This document shows, in pieces, positions 24,999 through 32,831 of a stretch of DNA of 64,000 bases. The notes below the pieces were generated by a model that was not told where the DNA came from, made no database searches, and worked only from the letters and a program-made list of their open reading frames with translations. The DNA comes from Falsiroseomonas oleicola. GTDB taxonomy: Bacteria > Pseudomonadota > Alphaproteobacteria > Acetobacterales > Acetobacteraceae. The stretch lies in the NCBI RefSeq assembly GCF_019029495.1, contig NZ_JAERQM010000001.1, positions 1,240,001 to 1,304,000 of the forward strand, written 5' to 3'. Within the stretch, counting starts at the first letter, position 1; each line of letters opens with the position of its first letter. The translations under genes and the position numbers were made by a program.

Positions 24999-25361
24999 GG
25001 CGGGGCCCGCCAGGTCCGGATTCACGATCTGTTGATACGCGTCGCCCGGACGGGTCGGCCCAGGCGTTCTTTTGGGTGGGAGCGCGGGAAATCGCGCACA
25101 GTCTCAGAAAAACGACGAAACCCTATCTCCCATTAATCTTTTTCCCATAACTCGGGCGCCATTCTCCGACCGCGGAGACGGAACCACAGGCACCTCTCTC
25201 GCGGAGCAACGGTCACGGTTGGCGAAGCCGCCACCCATACCCCCCGCTAGAGGACGCATTGCGGGTTGCGACGCAACTTAAGGTTGTCTTTGCTGCTGGA
25301 AGAGCCGGCAACACAACTATTCCGAGTGAGGCGTGACGTGAGCGCACGGCAAAGCAGCGCG
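24999..25361. other. Non-coding gap of 363 bp
   Basis: No convincing gene was seen. The left part has short GC hairpins (GCGCG-GGAAAT-CGCGC near 25090). The middle (about 25108-25150) is clearly less GC-rich than its surroundings, with AAAAACGACGAAACCC and ATTAATCTTTTTCCCATAA, and is the likely promoter region for the gene starting at 25362. A GTG at 25338 is an alternative start for that gene. Confidence 0.5.
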
Positions 25362-26018
25362 ATGGCGGATTGGGACGAGGTTTGGGCGGAATATGACCGC
25401 CGCAACCCGCCCGCACTGCCCGCGACCCCATCGCCCACCCCCCTGCCACCCCGGCCGAGCTTCGACGCCGCCCCGAATCCGACCGCCCGCCCCAGCCTGC
25501 GGGGCCGCAGCGCCCGCACCATCCTGGCGTTGCTGCCGGTCCTCATCGTGGCCTGGTTCAGCGCGCCCTATGTCACGGCCTGGCAGTTGGTCCATGCCAT
25601 CGATGGCCGGGATCACGCGGAAATGGCGCGCCATGTGGACGCCCCCGCGCTTCAGGCCACCATGCGCCAGGCGCTGGAGGCCTCGCAGGGCGAGGGTCAT
25701 GGCCCGGATGCGCGCGCCTTCCTGCGCGCCATGACCGCCGAAATGACCGAGGCCTGGGCCGCCCCCACCGCCCTGGCCGAGGTGGCACGCGCCCGCGGCA
25801 TACGCCCCGGGGCGGCGGGGGAGGCTCTGCGCAGCACCCTGCCCACCGGCCTGACCCGTTTCGAGATGCCACTCGGCGGCGGCGTCGCGCCCATGGCGCT
25901 GCGCATCGAACTGACCGGTGAGGGCCTGGCGCCGCGCTGGCAGGTGACCGGTGTGCGGCTGGAGGATCGCCCCCGCGTGCCACCCGCCCCACCAGTGCGC
26001 TTCACCGGGCTGCGGTAG
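25362..26018 (+). CDS. DUF2939-like single-pass membrane protein
   Basis: A 218-residue protein. The N-terminal 60 residues are Pro-rich and disordered. A transmembrane helix (TILALLPVLIVAWFSAPYVT) is followed by AWQLVHAIDGRDHAEMARHV, the opening of DUF2939, in which a short residue pair (usually R/D) recurs in xxIxxxDxxxLxxHVDF. The domain continues to WQVTGVRLED near the end. The function of DUF2939 is not known. The protein is predicted to face the periplasm. Confidence 0.65.
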   Translation: MADWDEVWAEYDRRNPPALPATPSPTPLPPRPSFDAAPNPTARPSLRGRSARTILALLPVLIVAWFSAPYVTAWQLVHAIDGRDHAEMARHVDAPALQATMRQALEASQGEGHGPDARAFLRAMTAEMTEAWAAPTALAEVARARGIRPGAAGEALRSTLPTGLTRFEMPLGGGVAPMALRIELTGEGLAPRWQVTGVRLEDRPRVPPAPPVRFTGLR

Positions 26019-26073
26019 AACAGGCGCAGGCTCAGCGGCGTAGCGCGGGTGGGGCTCGTGGCGGAGATCGGCG

Positions 26074-26391
26074 CTATTTCGCGCCCCATGTCACCTTCAC
26101 GGTGAACTCCGCCTCGCCCTCGCCAGAGACGACCCAGAGATCGCATTCGCCCGTGATCTTGGCGCGGAACTCCATTTCGATCGTGTCGGGCCGCTTCGGC
26201 AGGCGGCTGACGGCCGAATCCAGCATTCCAAACAGGTCCGCCAGGGTCGACAGGCCCTTCTCGAATACCTCCGCGCTGGCCGCGGCGACACGGCCGCCGA
26301 CACTGACTTCCCCCATGCCGGTCGTTGTTCCGCCGCCACCAATGAACAAGCGCCGTCCGTCCGGCAGTTCCACTTGCATGCGTGCCGACAT
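26074..26391 (-). CDS. Trypco1-like (CU044_2847 family) small protein
   Basis: A 105-residue protein matching in layout the CU044_2847 or trypsin-co-occurring (Trypco1) family: a short N-terminal strand with Gly-rich loop (VELPDGRRLFIGGGG), a helix (VFEKGLSTLADLFGMLDSAV), then DTIEMEFRAKITGE and EGEAEFTVKVTW, two of the most typical family strands. Published domain surveys place this family beside trypsin-like proteases and other effectors in predicted conflict systems. Here it is divergent from just such a protease by 17 bp. A strong AGGAGA precedes its ATG. The family assignment is by pattern only. Confidence 0.7.
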   Translation of the reverse strand: MSARMQVELPDGRRLFIGGGGTTTGMGEVSVGGRVAAASAEVFEKGLSTLADLFGMLDSAVSRLPKRPDTIEMEFRAKITGECDLWVVSGEGEAEFTVKVTWGAK

Positions 26392-26408
26392 TCGACTCTC
26401 CTACCGTA

Positions 26409-29400
26409 ATGACCGAGGCAGCCCTCATCCTAATCCATGCCACCGGCGCGCGCAGCGGCTTCGTGGGCTGCGGCGTGCTGATCGAGGGCAGCCATATCGT
26501 GACCTGCCGTCATGTCTGGGCCGATGCGACGGCGGAGGGCTGTGAAGCGGTCGCCGAGTTCGCCCATCGGCGGGATGGCGACCAGCGCGTTCGGACACGG
26601 CTGGAACTGGCTGACCCCTGCATGGCGACATCCGGACCACCCATCGATCTCGTACTTCTGCGGGCGGAATCGATCCCGAGTGGCGTCCCAGCGCTGCAAC
26701 TAGCGATGCATGACCGATTCGAGACTGGCGACGCGGAAGCGCAGGCGATGGTCGCACGCCCGCGCGACGATGGCGGCGATCCGTGGCTGGAAGTGACCGT
26801 GGATGGCACGCTGCGCAAGCGGATCGGCGCGGACGGGCGAAGACAATTCTCGGGTATGCGGGAGCAGGGCTACTGGTTCGTCCGCGGTTCAAGCGGATCG
26901 CCGATCTTCAAGCGCGGTGGGCAGCAACTGGCGGCGATCCTGAGCCTGTCCGAACTCGGGGTGAACGATCGCAAGAGCACTTTGCAGGAGGCCTTCGCGA
27001 TCCCGGCCACGGCGATCCGGCGGCACGTTGAACGCATCGCCGCCGCGCCGGCGGCGCGGGAGGTCGGCATTAGTCGGGCGGAACTCGCCGAGGCGCTGGA
27101 GCAGCCCTGGGTCGCGGATACGCCGGTGGCCGAACTGCCCGCACGGCTGAAGGCGTTGTTTGTAGCGGCGCGCGCGCGCGCGGCGGACCCTCTGCCGCCT
27201 ACCAATGACGGCGGCGACATTGCCGCCACGCTCAGCACCGCGCGCGCCAAGCTGGGCCGGCTCGACACGGCGGGCTCGCTGGCCACGCTGTCAGACAAGC
27301 TCGCCGAGGAGGAAGCCGCCCGCCGCCAGCGGATCCTGCCGCTACTGGCCGAGAAGGCGGCGATCCAGCGGCTGACCTATGACTACGACGCCGCCAAGAC
27401 GACGCTGTGGCAACTGCTGGACCTCGCGCCGGACGAGGTGTGGCACTGGATCGACCTGGGCGATCTGCAGGTGACGACCGGCGACCTGACGGCGGCGCTG
27501 ACCACCTTCCGTGCCGCGCTGGCCGCTGCGCGGCGGGTGGAAGCCGGCGGACGCGATGAAGCGGCCGCGCTGAACAGGATCGGCGATGTGCAGGTGGCGC
27601 AGGGCGACCTCTCCGCCGCGCTCGCCAGCTTCCAGGCGGACCTTGCCATCGTCGAACGCCTCGCGGGCGCCGAGCCGGCCCATGCCGCGTTGCAGCGCGA
27701 CCTCTCAGTCTCCCTCATCAAGACCGGCGATATGCAGGTGGCGCAGGGCGACCTTACCGCCGCGCTCGCCAGCTTCCAGGACAGCCGCGCCATCACCCAG
27801 CACCTCGCGCAAGCCGACCCGTCTCATGTCGAATGGCAGCGCGACCTCTCCGTCTCCCTGGACAGGATTGGCGATGTACAGGTGGCGCAGGGCGACCTCA
27901 CCGCCGCGCTCGCCAGCTTCCAGGGCAGCAGCACAATACGTGGGCGCCTCGCACGCGCCGACCCGACCCGTGCCGGATGGCAGCGCGACCTCTCCATCTC
28001 ACTGAACAAGATCGGCGATGTGCAGGTGGCGCAGGGAGACCTCACCGCCGCGCTCGCTAGCTTCCAGGACAGCCGCACCATACGCGAGCGACTCGTGCGG
28101 GCCGACCCGGTAAATGCCGAATGGCAGCGCGACCTCTCCGTTTCACTAAACAAGATCGGCGATGTGCAGGTGGCGCAGGGCGATCTCACCGCCGCGCTCG
28201 CCAGCTTCCAGGACAGCCGCGCCATCTTCGAGCGTATCGCCCGCGCCGACCCGGCCCATGCCGGATGGCAGCGCGACCTCTCCGTCTCCCTGGACAGAAT
28301 CGGCGATGTCCAGGTAGCGCAGGGCAACCTCACCGCCGCACTCGCCAGCTTCCAGAACAGCCACGCCATCGCCGAGCGCCTCGCGCGCGCTGACCCGGCG
28401 AATGTCGAATGGCAGCGCGACCTCTCCGTCTCACTGAACAAGATCGGCGATGTGCAGGTGGCGCAGGGCGACCTCACCGCCGCGCTCGCCAGCTTCCAGG
28501 ACAGCCGCGCCATCGGCGAGCACCTGATGCGCGCAGACCCGGCGAATGCCGAATGGCAGCGCGATCTCTCAGTCTCATTGAACAAGATCGGCGATGTGCA
28601 GGTGGCGCAAGGCGACCTCACCGCCGCGCTCGCCAGCTTCCAGGACAGCCGCGCTATACGCGAGCGACTCGCGCGGGCCGAACCGGCCCATGCCGGATGG
28701 CAGCGCGACCTCTCCTTGTCGCTGGAAAGGATCGGCGAGGTGCAGGTGGCGCAGGGCGACCTCACCGCCGCGCTCGCCCGCTTCCAGGACAGCCGCGCCA
28801 TCCGCGAGCGCCTCGCGCGCGCAGACCCGGCGAATGCCGGATGGCAGCGCGACCTCTCCGTCTCCCTGGACAGGATCGGCGAGGTGCGGGTGGCGCAGGG
28901 CGACCTCACCGCCGCGCTCGCCAGCTTTCAGGACGGCCTCTCCATAAGCGACCGCCTCGCGCGCGCAGACCCGGCGAATGCCGGATGGCAGCACGACCTC
29001 TCCTTGTCGCTGGACAGGATAGGCGAGGTGCAGATGGCGCAGGGCGACCTCACCGCCGCGCTCGCCCGCTTCCAGGACAGCCGCGCCATGCGCGAGCGCC
29101 TCGCGCGCGCCGACCCAGCGAATGCCGAATGGCAGCGCGACCTCTCCGTCTCACTGGAAAAGATCGGCGATGTGCAGGTGCGTGAGGGGCGCCGGGCAGA
29201 AGCGGCCGAGAGCTTCGCGCAGGCGCTGGACATCTACCAAGCTGCGCTACGGCGGAACCCCGGCGACATCCAGGCACGTCTGGCCTCCGTCGTGCCGCTC
29301 TTGCGTCTTGGGGAATTGCGCGGTGCCGAGGGGCGGGCAGAGTTGGAAGCGGCGCTGGCCATATTACGGCCGCTGGCGGAGGCGGATCGGTTGGATCACC

Positions 29401-29465
29401 GGCGGCGACAGTGGATCCCCAAGATTGAGGCGGCGCTGGCTCGGCTTGGGCCGCCCGGCCCGTGA
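26409..29465 (+). CDS. Trypsin-like serine protease fused to a long TPR array
   Basis: A 1018-residue protein. Residues 1-210 form a chymotrypsin-fold protease without a signal peptide: His35 in TCRHVWAD, Asp80 in PPIDLVLL and Ser162 in RGSSGSPIF make a complete triad. Residues 210-390 are helical, partly coiled. From about 392 follow eleven 48-residue units (IGDVQVAQGDLTAALASFQ ... WQRDLSVSL) and a degenerate twelfth, a TPR-like solenoid. The units are nearly identical at DNA level. The lack of a signal peptide suggests a cytoplasmic protease held by or sensing through the TPR array, as in conflict-type proteins. A GTG at 26382 would add nine residues. Confidence 0.85.
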   Translation: MTEAALILIHATGARSGFVGCGVLIEGSHIVTCRHVWADATAEGCEAVAEFAHRRDGDQRVRTRLELADPCMATSGPPIDLVLLRAESIPSGVPALQLAMHDRFETGDAEAQAMVARPRDDGGDPWLEVTVDGTLRKRIGADGRRQFSGMREQGYWFVRGSSGSPIFKRGGQQLAAILSLSELGVNDRKSTLQEAFAIPATAIRRHVERIAAAPAAREVGISRAELAEALEQPWVADTPVAELPARLKALFVAARARAADPLPPTNDGGDIAATLSTARAKLGRLDTAGSLATLSDKLAEEEAARRQRILPLLAEKAAIQRLTYDYDAAKTTLWQLLDLAPDEVWHWIDLGDLQVTTGDLTAALTTFRAALAAARRVEAGGRDEAAALNRIGDVQVAQGDLSAALASFQADLAIVERLAGAEPAHAALQRDLSVSLIKTGDMQVAQGDLTAALASFQDSRAITQHLAQADPSHVEWQRDLSVSLDRIGDVQVAQGDLTAALASFQGSSTIRGRLARADPTRAGWQRDLSISLNKIGDVQVAQGDLTAALASFQDSRTIRERLVRADPVNAEWQRDLSVSLNKIGDVQVAQGDLTAALASFQDSRAIFERIARADPAHAGWQRDLSVSLDRIGDVQVAQGNLTAALASFQNSHAIAERLARADPANVEWQRDLSVSLNKIGDVQVAQGDLTAALASFQDSRAIGEHLMRADPANAEWQRDLSVSLNKIGDVQVAQGDLTAALASFQDSRAIRERLARAEPAHAGWQRDLSLSLERIGEVQVAQGDLTAALARFQDSRAIRERLARADPANAGWQRDLSVSLDRIGEVRVAQGDLTAALASFQDGLSISDRLARADPANAGWQHDLSLSLDRIGEVQMAQGDLTAALARFQDSRAMRERLARADPANAEWQRDLSVSLEKIGDVQVREGRRAEAAESFAQALDIYQAALRRNPGDIQARLASVVPLLRLGELRGAEGRAELEAALAILRPLAEADRLDHRRRQWIPKIEAALARLGPPGP
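27582..29165 (+). repeat. Eleven 144-bp in-frame tandem repeats
   Basis: Eleven consecutive units of exactly 144 bp (48 codons), first GGC at 27582 and the next degenerate unit starting at 29166. Each encodes G(D/E)VQVAQGDLTAALASFQ, a variable stretch of about 14 residues, ADPxxxxWQRDLS and VSLxxI. The conserved part is almost identical at nucleotide level between units, while residues about 21-30 and 36-39 vary. This suggests ongoing duplication or gene conversion, with copy number likely to vary between strains. Confidence 0.95.
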
Positions 29466-29743
29466 CGTCGCCCCGAGGCCCCGCGCGCGCCCATTCCGGG
29501 AAAGCCGACCGCGCCTCCGCGCGCTTTTCGGCGCCGTCCCCGGTCAAGGACGGTCTTGTCCGCCGATCCTGGCCGAAGCCGGAGCCGGATACGGTCTTTC
29601 CTCCCCTGTTCCGCGCAGGCTAGACCAGCGCCGCGGACAATCCACACCTGCGATGCCGCTTTGTATATTCCCATCGCGGGTAGGTGCGCCTAGGGTTGCA
29701 ACTCTAGGACGGCTGCCGCGCGCCACCAGGACCGCACCATTTC
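29466..29743. other. Intergenic region before the Crp/Fnr gene
   Basis: A 278-bp gap without a gene. The right part has a short AT-rich stretch TTTGTATATTCC near 29660 that could be a -10 element, and about 20 bp downstream a near-perfect 20-bp palindrome (29689-29708). Nothing else was recognised in the first 150 bp. Confidence 0.45.
29689..29708. promoter_or_regulatory. Near-perfect 20-bp palindrome, possible operator
   Basis: CCTAGGGTTGCAACTCTAGG is self-complementary except for one symmetric position. It lies 35 bp before the ATG of the Crp/Fnr regulator and just downstream of a TATATT sequence, so it is well placed for autorepression. It does not fit the usual FNR pattern TTGAT-N4-ATCAA. 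The regulator that binds it, if any, is unknown. Confidence 0.5.
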
Positions 29744-30481
29744 ATGAGCCGCAACGCGAACCTCACACCGCTGCCCGGAAGCTGCGCCGCCTGCACGGTG
29801 CGGCCCTTCGCGCTGTTCCGGGTGATCCCGCAGGCCAGGGTGGGCGAGATTGCGCGAATCCGCTCCGGCGTGCGGCTGGTGCGGGCGGGGGACGCCATCA
29901 TGGACGGCGTCTTCACCATGTATGCCGGCTGGGCCTTCACCTGGACCGCGACGAATGACGGCCGTCGCCAGGTGCTGGATTTCCACCTGCCCGGCGACCT
30001 GGTGGAACGCACCGAGGATGCCGCGGAGGTGGAGGCGCTGACCGATGCCTCCTTCTGCATCCTGTCCAAGGAACGGCTCTGCGCCTTCATGGGCCATGAT
30101 CCCGGCCTGGCCCTGTCCTATGTCGAGGGGCTGACCCGGGACCGGGCGCGGATGCGGGAAAGGCTCACCAGCCTGGGCCGGCGCGACGCGGCCGGGCGGG
30201 TGGCGCATCTGCTGCTGGAACTGCATGGCCGGCTGCTGCGGCGCGGCGGTGGTGACCCGCGCGGCGCGGCGGTGCCGTTGAAGCAGGCGCATCTGGCCGA
30301 TGCGCTGGGGCTTTCGGTGGAACATGCCAACCGGGCGCTGGCGGCGCTGCGCAAGGATGGCGTGGCGACGCTGCACAAGGGCCGGCTGGAAATCCTGAAC
30401 CGCAAGGCGCTGGAGGAACTGGCCGGCTGGGGCGGCGGCACCCAGGGCGGCATGCTGGCGCCGACGACGCTGGCGGGCTGA
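29744..30481 (+). CDS. Crp/Fnr family transcriptional regulator
   Basis: A 245-residue regulator with cyclic-nucleotide-binding-type beta barrel (about 20-115), dimer helix (about 120-150) and C-terminal helix-turn-helix (about 178-206, LKQAHLADALGLSVEHANRA). The N-terminus has C14 and C17 in SCAACTV and a central Cys at 105 aligning with the fourth FNR cluster ligand, but the position of the third (six residues after C17) is Ala23. The recognition helix VEHANRAL keeps the E and R of FNR/FixK (VExxSR). An oxygen- or redox-sensing role is likely but not certain. It could act at the FixK/FNR-like box before hemN. Confidence 0.85.
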   Translation: MSRNANLTPLPGSCAACTVRPFALFRVIPQARVGEIARIRSGVRLVRAGDAIMDGVFTMYAGWAFTWTATNDGRRQVLDFHLPGDLVERTEDAAEVEALTDASFCILSKERLCAFMGHDPGLALSYVEGLTRDRARMRERLTSLGRRDAAGRVAHLLLELHGRLLRRGGGDPRGAAVPLKQAHLADALGLSVEHANRALAALRKDGVATLHKGRLEILNRKALEELAGWGGGTQGGMLAPTTLAG

Positions 30482-30540
30482 TTTCCCTCCGGCCGCGCCT
30501 GCGCTAGCCTTGGCCAGGATCCTGGGACGGACTTGAAGCA

Positions 30541-31218
30541 ATGCGCCACCTCGCCCTGCGTCACCTGCCGATCAGGCTGGCCCAGTTGCTCTGCTGCCTG
30601 CTGCTGCTGGCATGCGGCGCGCCGCAATCGATGCTGGCCCAGGCCCAGGCCCAGGTCGATCCCTCATTCCAACTGGTGAATCGCAGCGGCCAGACGATCC
30701 GGGAGATCTATGTCTCGCCCTCCGAGGATCGCTACTGGGGGCATGACTGGCTGGAGAGCAATGTCCTGCCCTCAGGCGGCCGCTTCCCGATTCGCATCGG
30801 TCCCGACGCCGGCTGCCTGCAGGATGTGCGGGTGGTCTATGCGGATGGACGGCCGGAGGAACGGCGGCGGCAGGATACCTGCGCCCTGGCCGAGATGGTC
30901 TTCGGTGGCGGCGCCCCTGCCCGGCCCGGACCCGGACAGCCCCCATTGGCACCCCCCTCCGCCAGCGGCAATCCCTCCTTCAACCTGGTCAACCATGGCG
31001 GACAGGTGATGCGGGAGGTCTATGTCTCCTCGGTGCAGGAGAACAATTGGGGCGCCGACCGGCTGGGCGCGGAGGTTCTGCCCCCGGGGCGGCACCTGGC
31101 GATCCGGCTGCCGCTGAACGACTGCCTCAACGATGTGCGCATCGTCTGGATGGACGGCCGCAACGAGGAACGCCGCCGCGTCGACACCTGCGCCCTGGTC
31201 AATCTGGTCTTTCGATAG
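30541..31218 (+). CDS. Secreted protein with two copies of one domain
   Basis: A 225-residue exported protein with signal RLAQLLCCLLLLACG, possibly a lipoprotein (LLAC), followed by two tandem domains of about 80 residues (46-125 and 145-225). Both carry the same pattern: SFxLVNxxGQxxREIYVS, a Trp-Gly, LPxGxxxxIR, xxCLxDVRxVxxDGRxEERR, then DTCAL and VF. Each has two Cys that probably pair. The family has no assigned function that I recognise; periplasmic or cell-surface. It follows the Crp/Fnr gene by 59 bp. Confidence 0.75.
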   Translation: MRHLALRHLPIRLAQLLCCLLLLACGAPQSMLAQAQAQVDPSFQLVNRSGQTIREIYVSPSEDRYWGHDWLESNVLPSGGRFPIRIGPDAGCLQDVRVVYADGRPEERRRQDTCALAEMVFGGGAPARPGPGQPPLAPPSASGNPSFNLVNHGGQVMREVYVSSVQENNWGADRLGAEVLPPGRHLAIRLPLNDCLNDVRIVWMDGRNEERRRVDTCALVNLVFR

Positions 31219-31295
31219 GACGATAGGCCCCCCGGCCCGCCCCATGCCACGCTACTGTCGAATGTCCAGATCGTGAACCGCCGCAGGAGCAAGCC

Positions 31296-32105
31296 ATGGC
31301 CTCCCTCGCCGAAGCCTATGCCGCGCTGCGGGAACGCAGCAGAGCCGGACGGCCGGTGGATTTCGAGGGGCTGCTGCGGCGCTTCTACCTCGGCTTCCTG
31401 AAGCCCGGCGACATCGCGGTGGATGTCGGCGCCTTCAAGGGCACCCACACCATGCCGATGGCCGAGGCCATTCGCGGCCAAGGCGGCCTGCTGCATGCCT
31501 TCGAGGCCAATCCCGGCATGGCCACCGCCTTGCGCCCCTTCCTGGCCCGGCCAGGGCGGGAACATGTGACGCTGCATGAATGCGCGGTGGGCGACAGCGA
31601 TGGGGAGGCCGGCTACGTGCTGGCGCTCGACAGCCCCGGCTATAGCGGCCTGCAGCAGCGCGAATACGACCAGCCGAATATGCGGACGGAACATATCCGG
31701 GTGCGCAAGGTGAAGCTGGACACCTTGCTGGGCGATCTGCCACGGCTCGCCTTCATCAAGATCGACATCGAGGGTGGTGAATTCGACGCGCTGCGGGGGG
31801 CGGAAGGGCTGGTGGACCGGCTGCGCCCGGCGATCAGCTTCGAATTCGGCCACCGTTCCTACGACGCCTATGGCGTGAACCCCGGCGAGGTCTTCGACTG
31901 GTTCGCGAAGCGCCGCTACATGATCTTCGACATCATCGGCAATCCGCTGCTGACCAAGGAGCGCTTCCTGCGCGCCGACAGCATCCCCGGCCTGTGGGAC
32001 TTCCTGGCCGTGCCGGAGGACAAGCCGCCGCTCCGCCGCGCGGCCCGCGCGCAGCAGTTGCTGGTGGATCTGGGGGAGGCTTCTACTCCGCCAGCATCCG
32101 GTTGA
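31296..32105 (+). CDS. FkbM family methyltransferase
   Basis: A 269-residue SAM-dependent methyltransferase. Motif I is AVDVGAFKGTHT (about 41-52), followed by LLHAFEANPGMATAL (motif with acidic SAM-ribose ligand) and LAFIKIDIEGGEFDALRGA, the FkbM signature D-I-E-G-x-E. FkbM enzymes O-methylate sugars or polyketides. The neighbours downstream (SGNH hydrolases and AlgF-like protein) fit modification of an exported polysaccharide, but they face the opposite strand. Its end overlaps the convergent SGNH gene by 23 bp. Confidence 0.9.
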   Translation: MASLAEAYAALRERSRAGRPVDFEGLLRRFYLGFLKPGDIAVDVGAFKGTHTMPMAEAIRGQGGLLHAFEANPGMATALRPFLARPGREHVTLHECAVGDSDGEAGYVLALDSPGYSGLQQREYDQPNMRTEHIRVRKVKLDTLLGDLPRLAFIKIDIEGGEFDALRGAEGLVDRLRPAISFEFGHRSYDAYGVNPGEVFDWFAKRRYMIFDIIGNPLLTKERFLRADSIPGLWDFLAVPEDKPPLRRAARAQQLLVDLGEASTPPASG

Positions 32106-32826
32106 TCTGCGGGGTAATGGCGGCGCCGAGGATGGCGTAGCCGACCATGGTCAGGTGCAGCCGGTCGAAGGCCACATGCTCGGTCAATTGCCCATCCGGC
32201 ATGACCAGCAGTGGGCCGGGCTCGATATAGACGGTGCTGCGGCCATCGGCGCAGCGGGCGATCAGCGCGTTCAGCCGGGCATTCACCGCCCGCACCGGGT
32301 CGTTGCGATCGGCGCCGCGCGGCAGGGTGCCGACCAGCAGGATGCGGGTGCGGGGCGATTGGCCATGGATGAAGCGGATGATCTCCGCCACACCCAGCGC
32401 CGTATCCTCGGGCCGCGAACCGGCGGCGGAATTGTTGGTGCCGATCAGCAGCACCACCAGCTTCGGCCGCAGATTGCCCCATTGCCCGGCGCGCAGGCGG
32501 AACAGCATGCCCTGGGTGAAATCGCCGAAGACGCCCAGGTTGACCGCGCGGCGATGCCCGAAGAACTGGGCATACATGGTGGGTTCCCAGGATTGCGTCA
32601 GCGAATCCCCCAGGAACACCAGATCGGCCTGGCTCCGGTCGATGCGGGACAGGTACTGGTCGATCTCCGCCACCCGGCCACGCCAGCCGGGAAATTCCAT
32701 CGCCTCCGCCTGCGCTTCCCGCGGCAAGGCGGCGGGGGCGGGAATGGCAGGGCAGCCCGGCGCTGCGACAGCGGAACCGGCGGTCAGGCCCAGCACAAGG
32801 CCGAGGGCGGCAAGGGCGCGGCGCAT
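32083..32826 (-). CDS. Secreted SGNH/GDSL hydrolase
   Basis: A 247-residue SGNH esterase/acetylhydrolase with signal RRALAALGLVLGLTAGSAVA. The blocks are Ser in VFLGDSLTQSW (block I), Gly in LGVFGDFTQG, Asn in VLLIGTNNSA (block III), and the Asp-His pair in FDRLHLTMVGY (block V). It resembles periplasmic platelet-activating-factor acetylhydrolase-like lipases. It is the third gene of a minus-strand group after an AlgF-like protein and another SGNH protein, suggesting polysaccharide O-acetylation or deacetylation. Confidence 0.87.
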   Translation of the reverse strand: MRRALAALGLVLGLTAGSAVAAPGCPAIPAPAALPREAQAEAMEFPGWRGRVAEIDQYLSRIDRSQADLVFLGDSLTQSWEPTMYAQFFGHRRAVNLGVFGDFTQGMLFRLRAGQWGNLRPKLVVLLIGTNNSAAGSRPEDTALGVAEIIRFIHGQSPRTRILLVGTLPRGADRNDPVRAVNARLNALIARCADGRSTVYIEPGPLLVMPDGQLTEHVAFDRLHLTMVGYAILGAAITPQINRMLAE

Positions 32827-32831
32827 ACTGC

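Noticed and set aside
25100-25361. Phage or element attachment site in the AT-richer gap before the protease island
   Set aside because: No flanking direct repeat, tRNA or integrase was found; lower GC alone is explained by a promoter.
27824-28909. Minus-strand open frame with repeated units opposite the TPR array
   Set aside because: Its repeats are only the reverse reading of the 144-bp units; no start signal, Arg/Ser-rich composition and a perfect coding alternative on the plus strand.
27582-29165. CRISPR array
   Set aside because: The repeats are 144 bp with no spacers and keep one reading frame; they encode TPR units.
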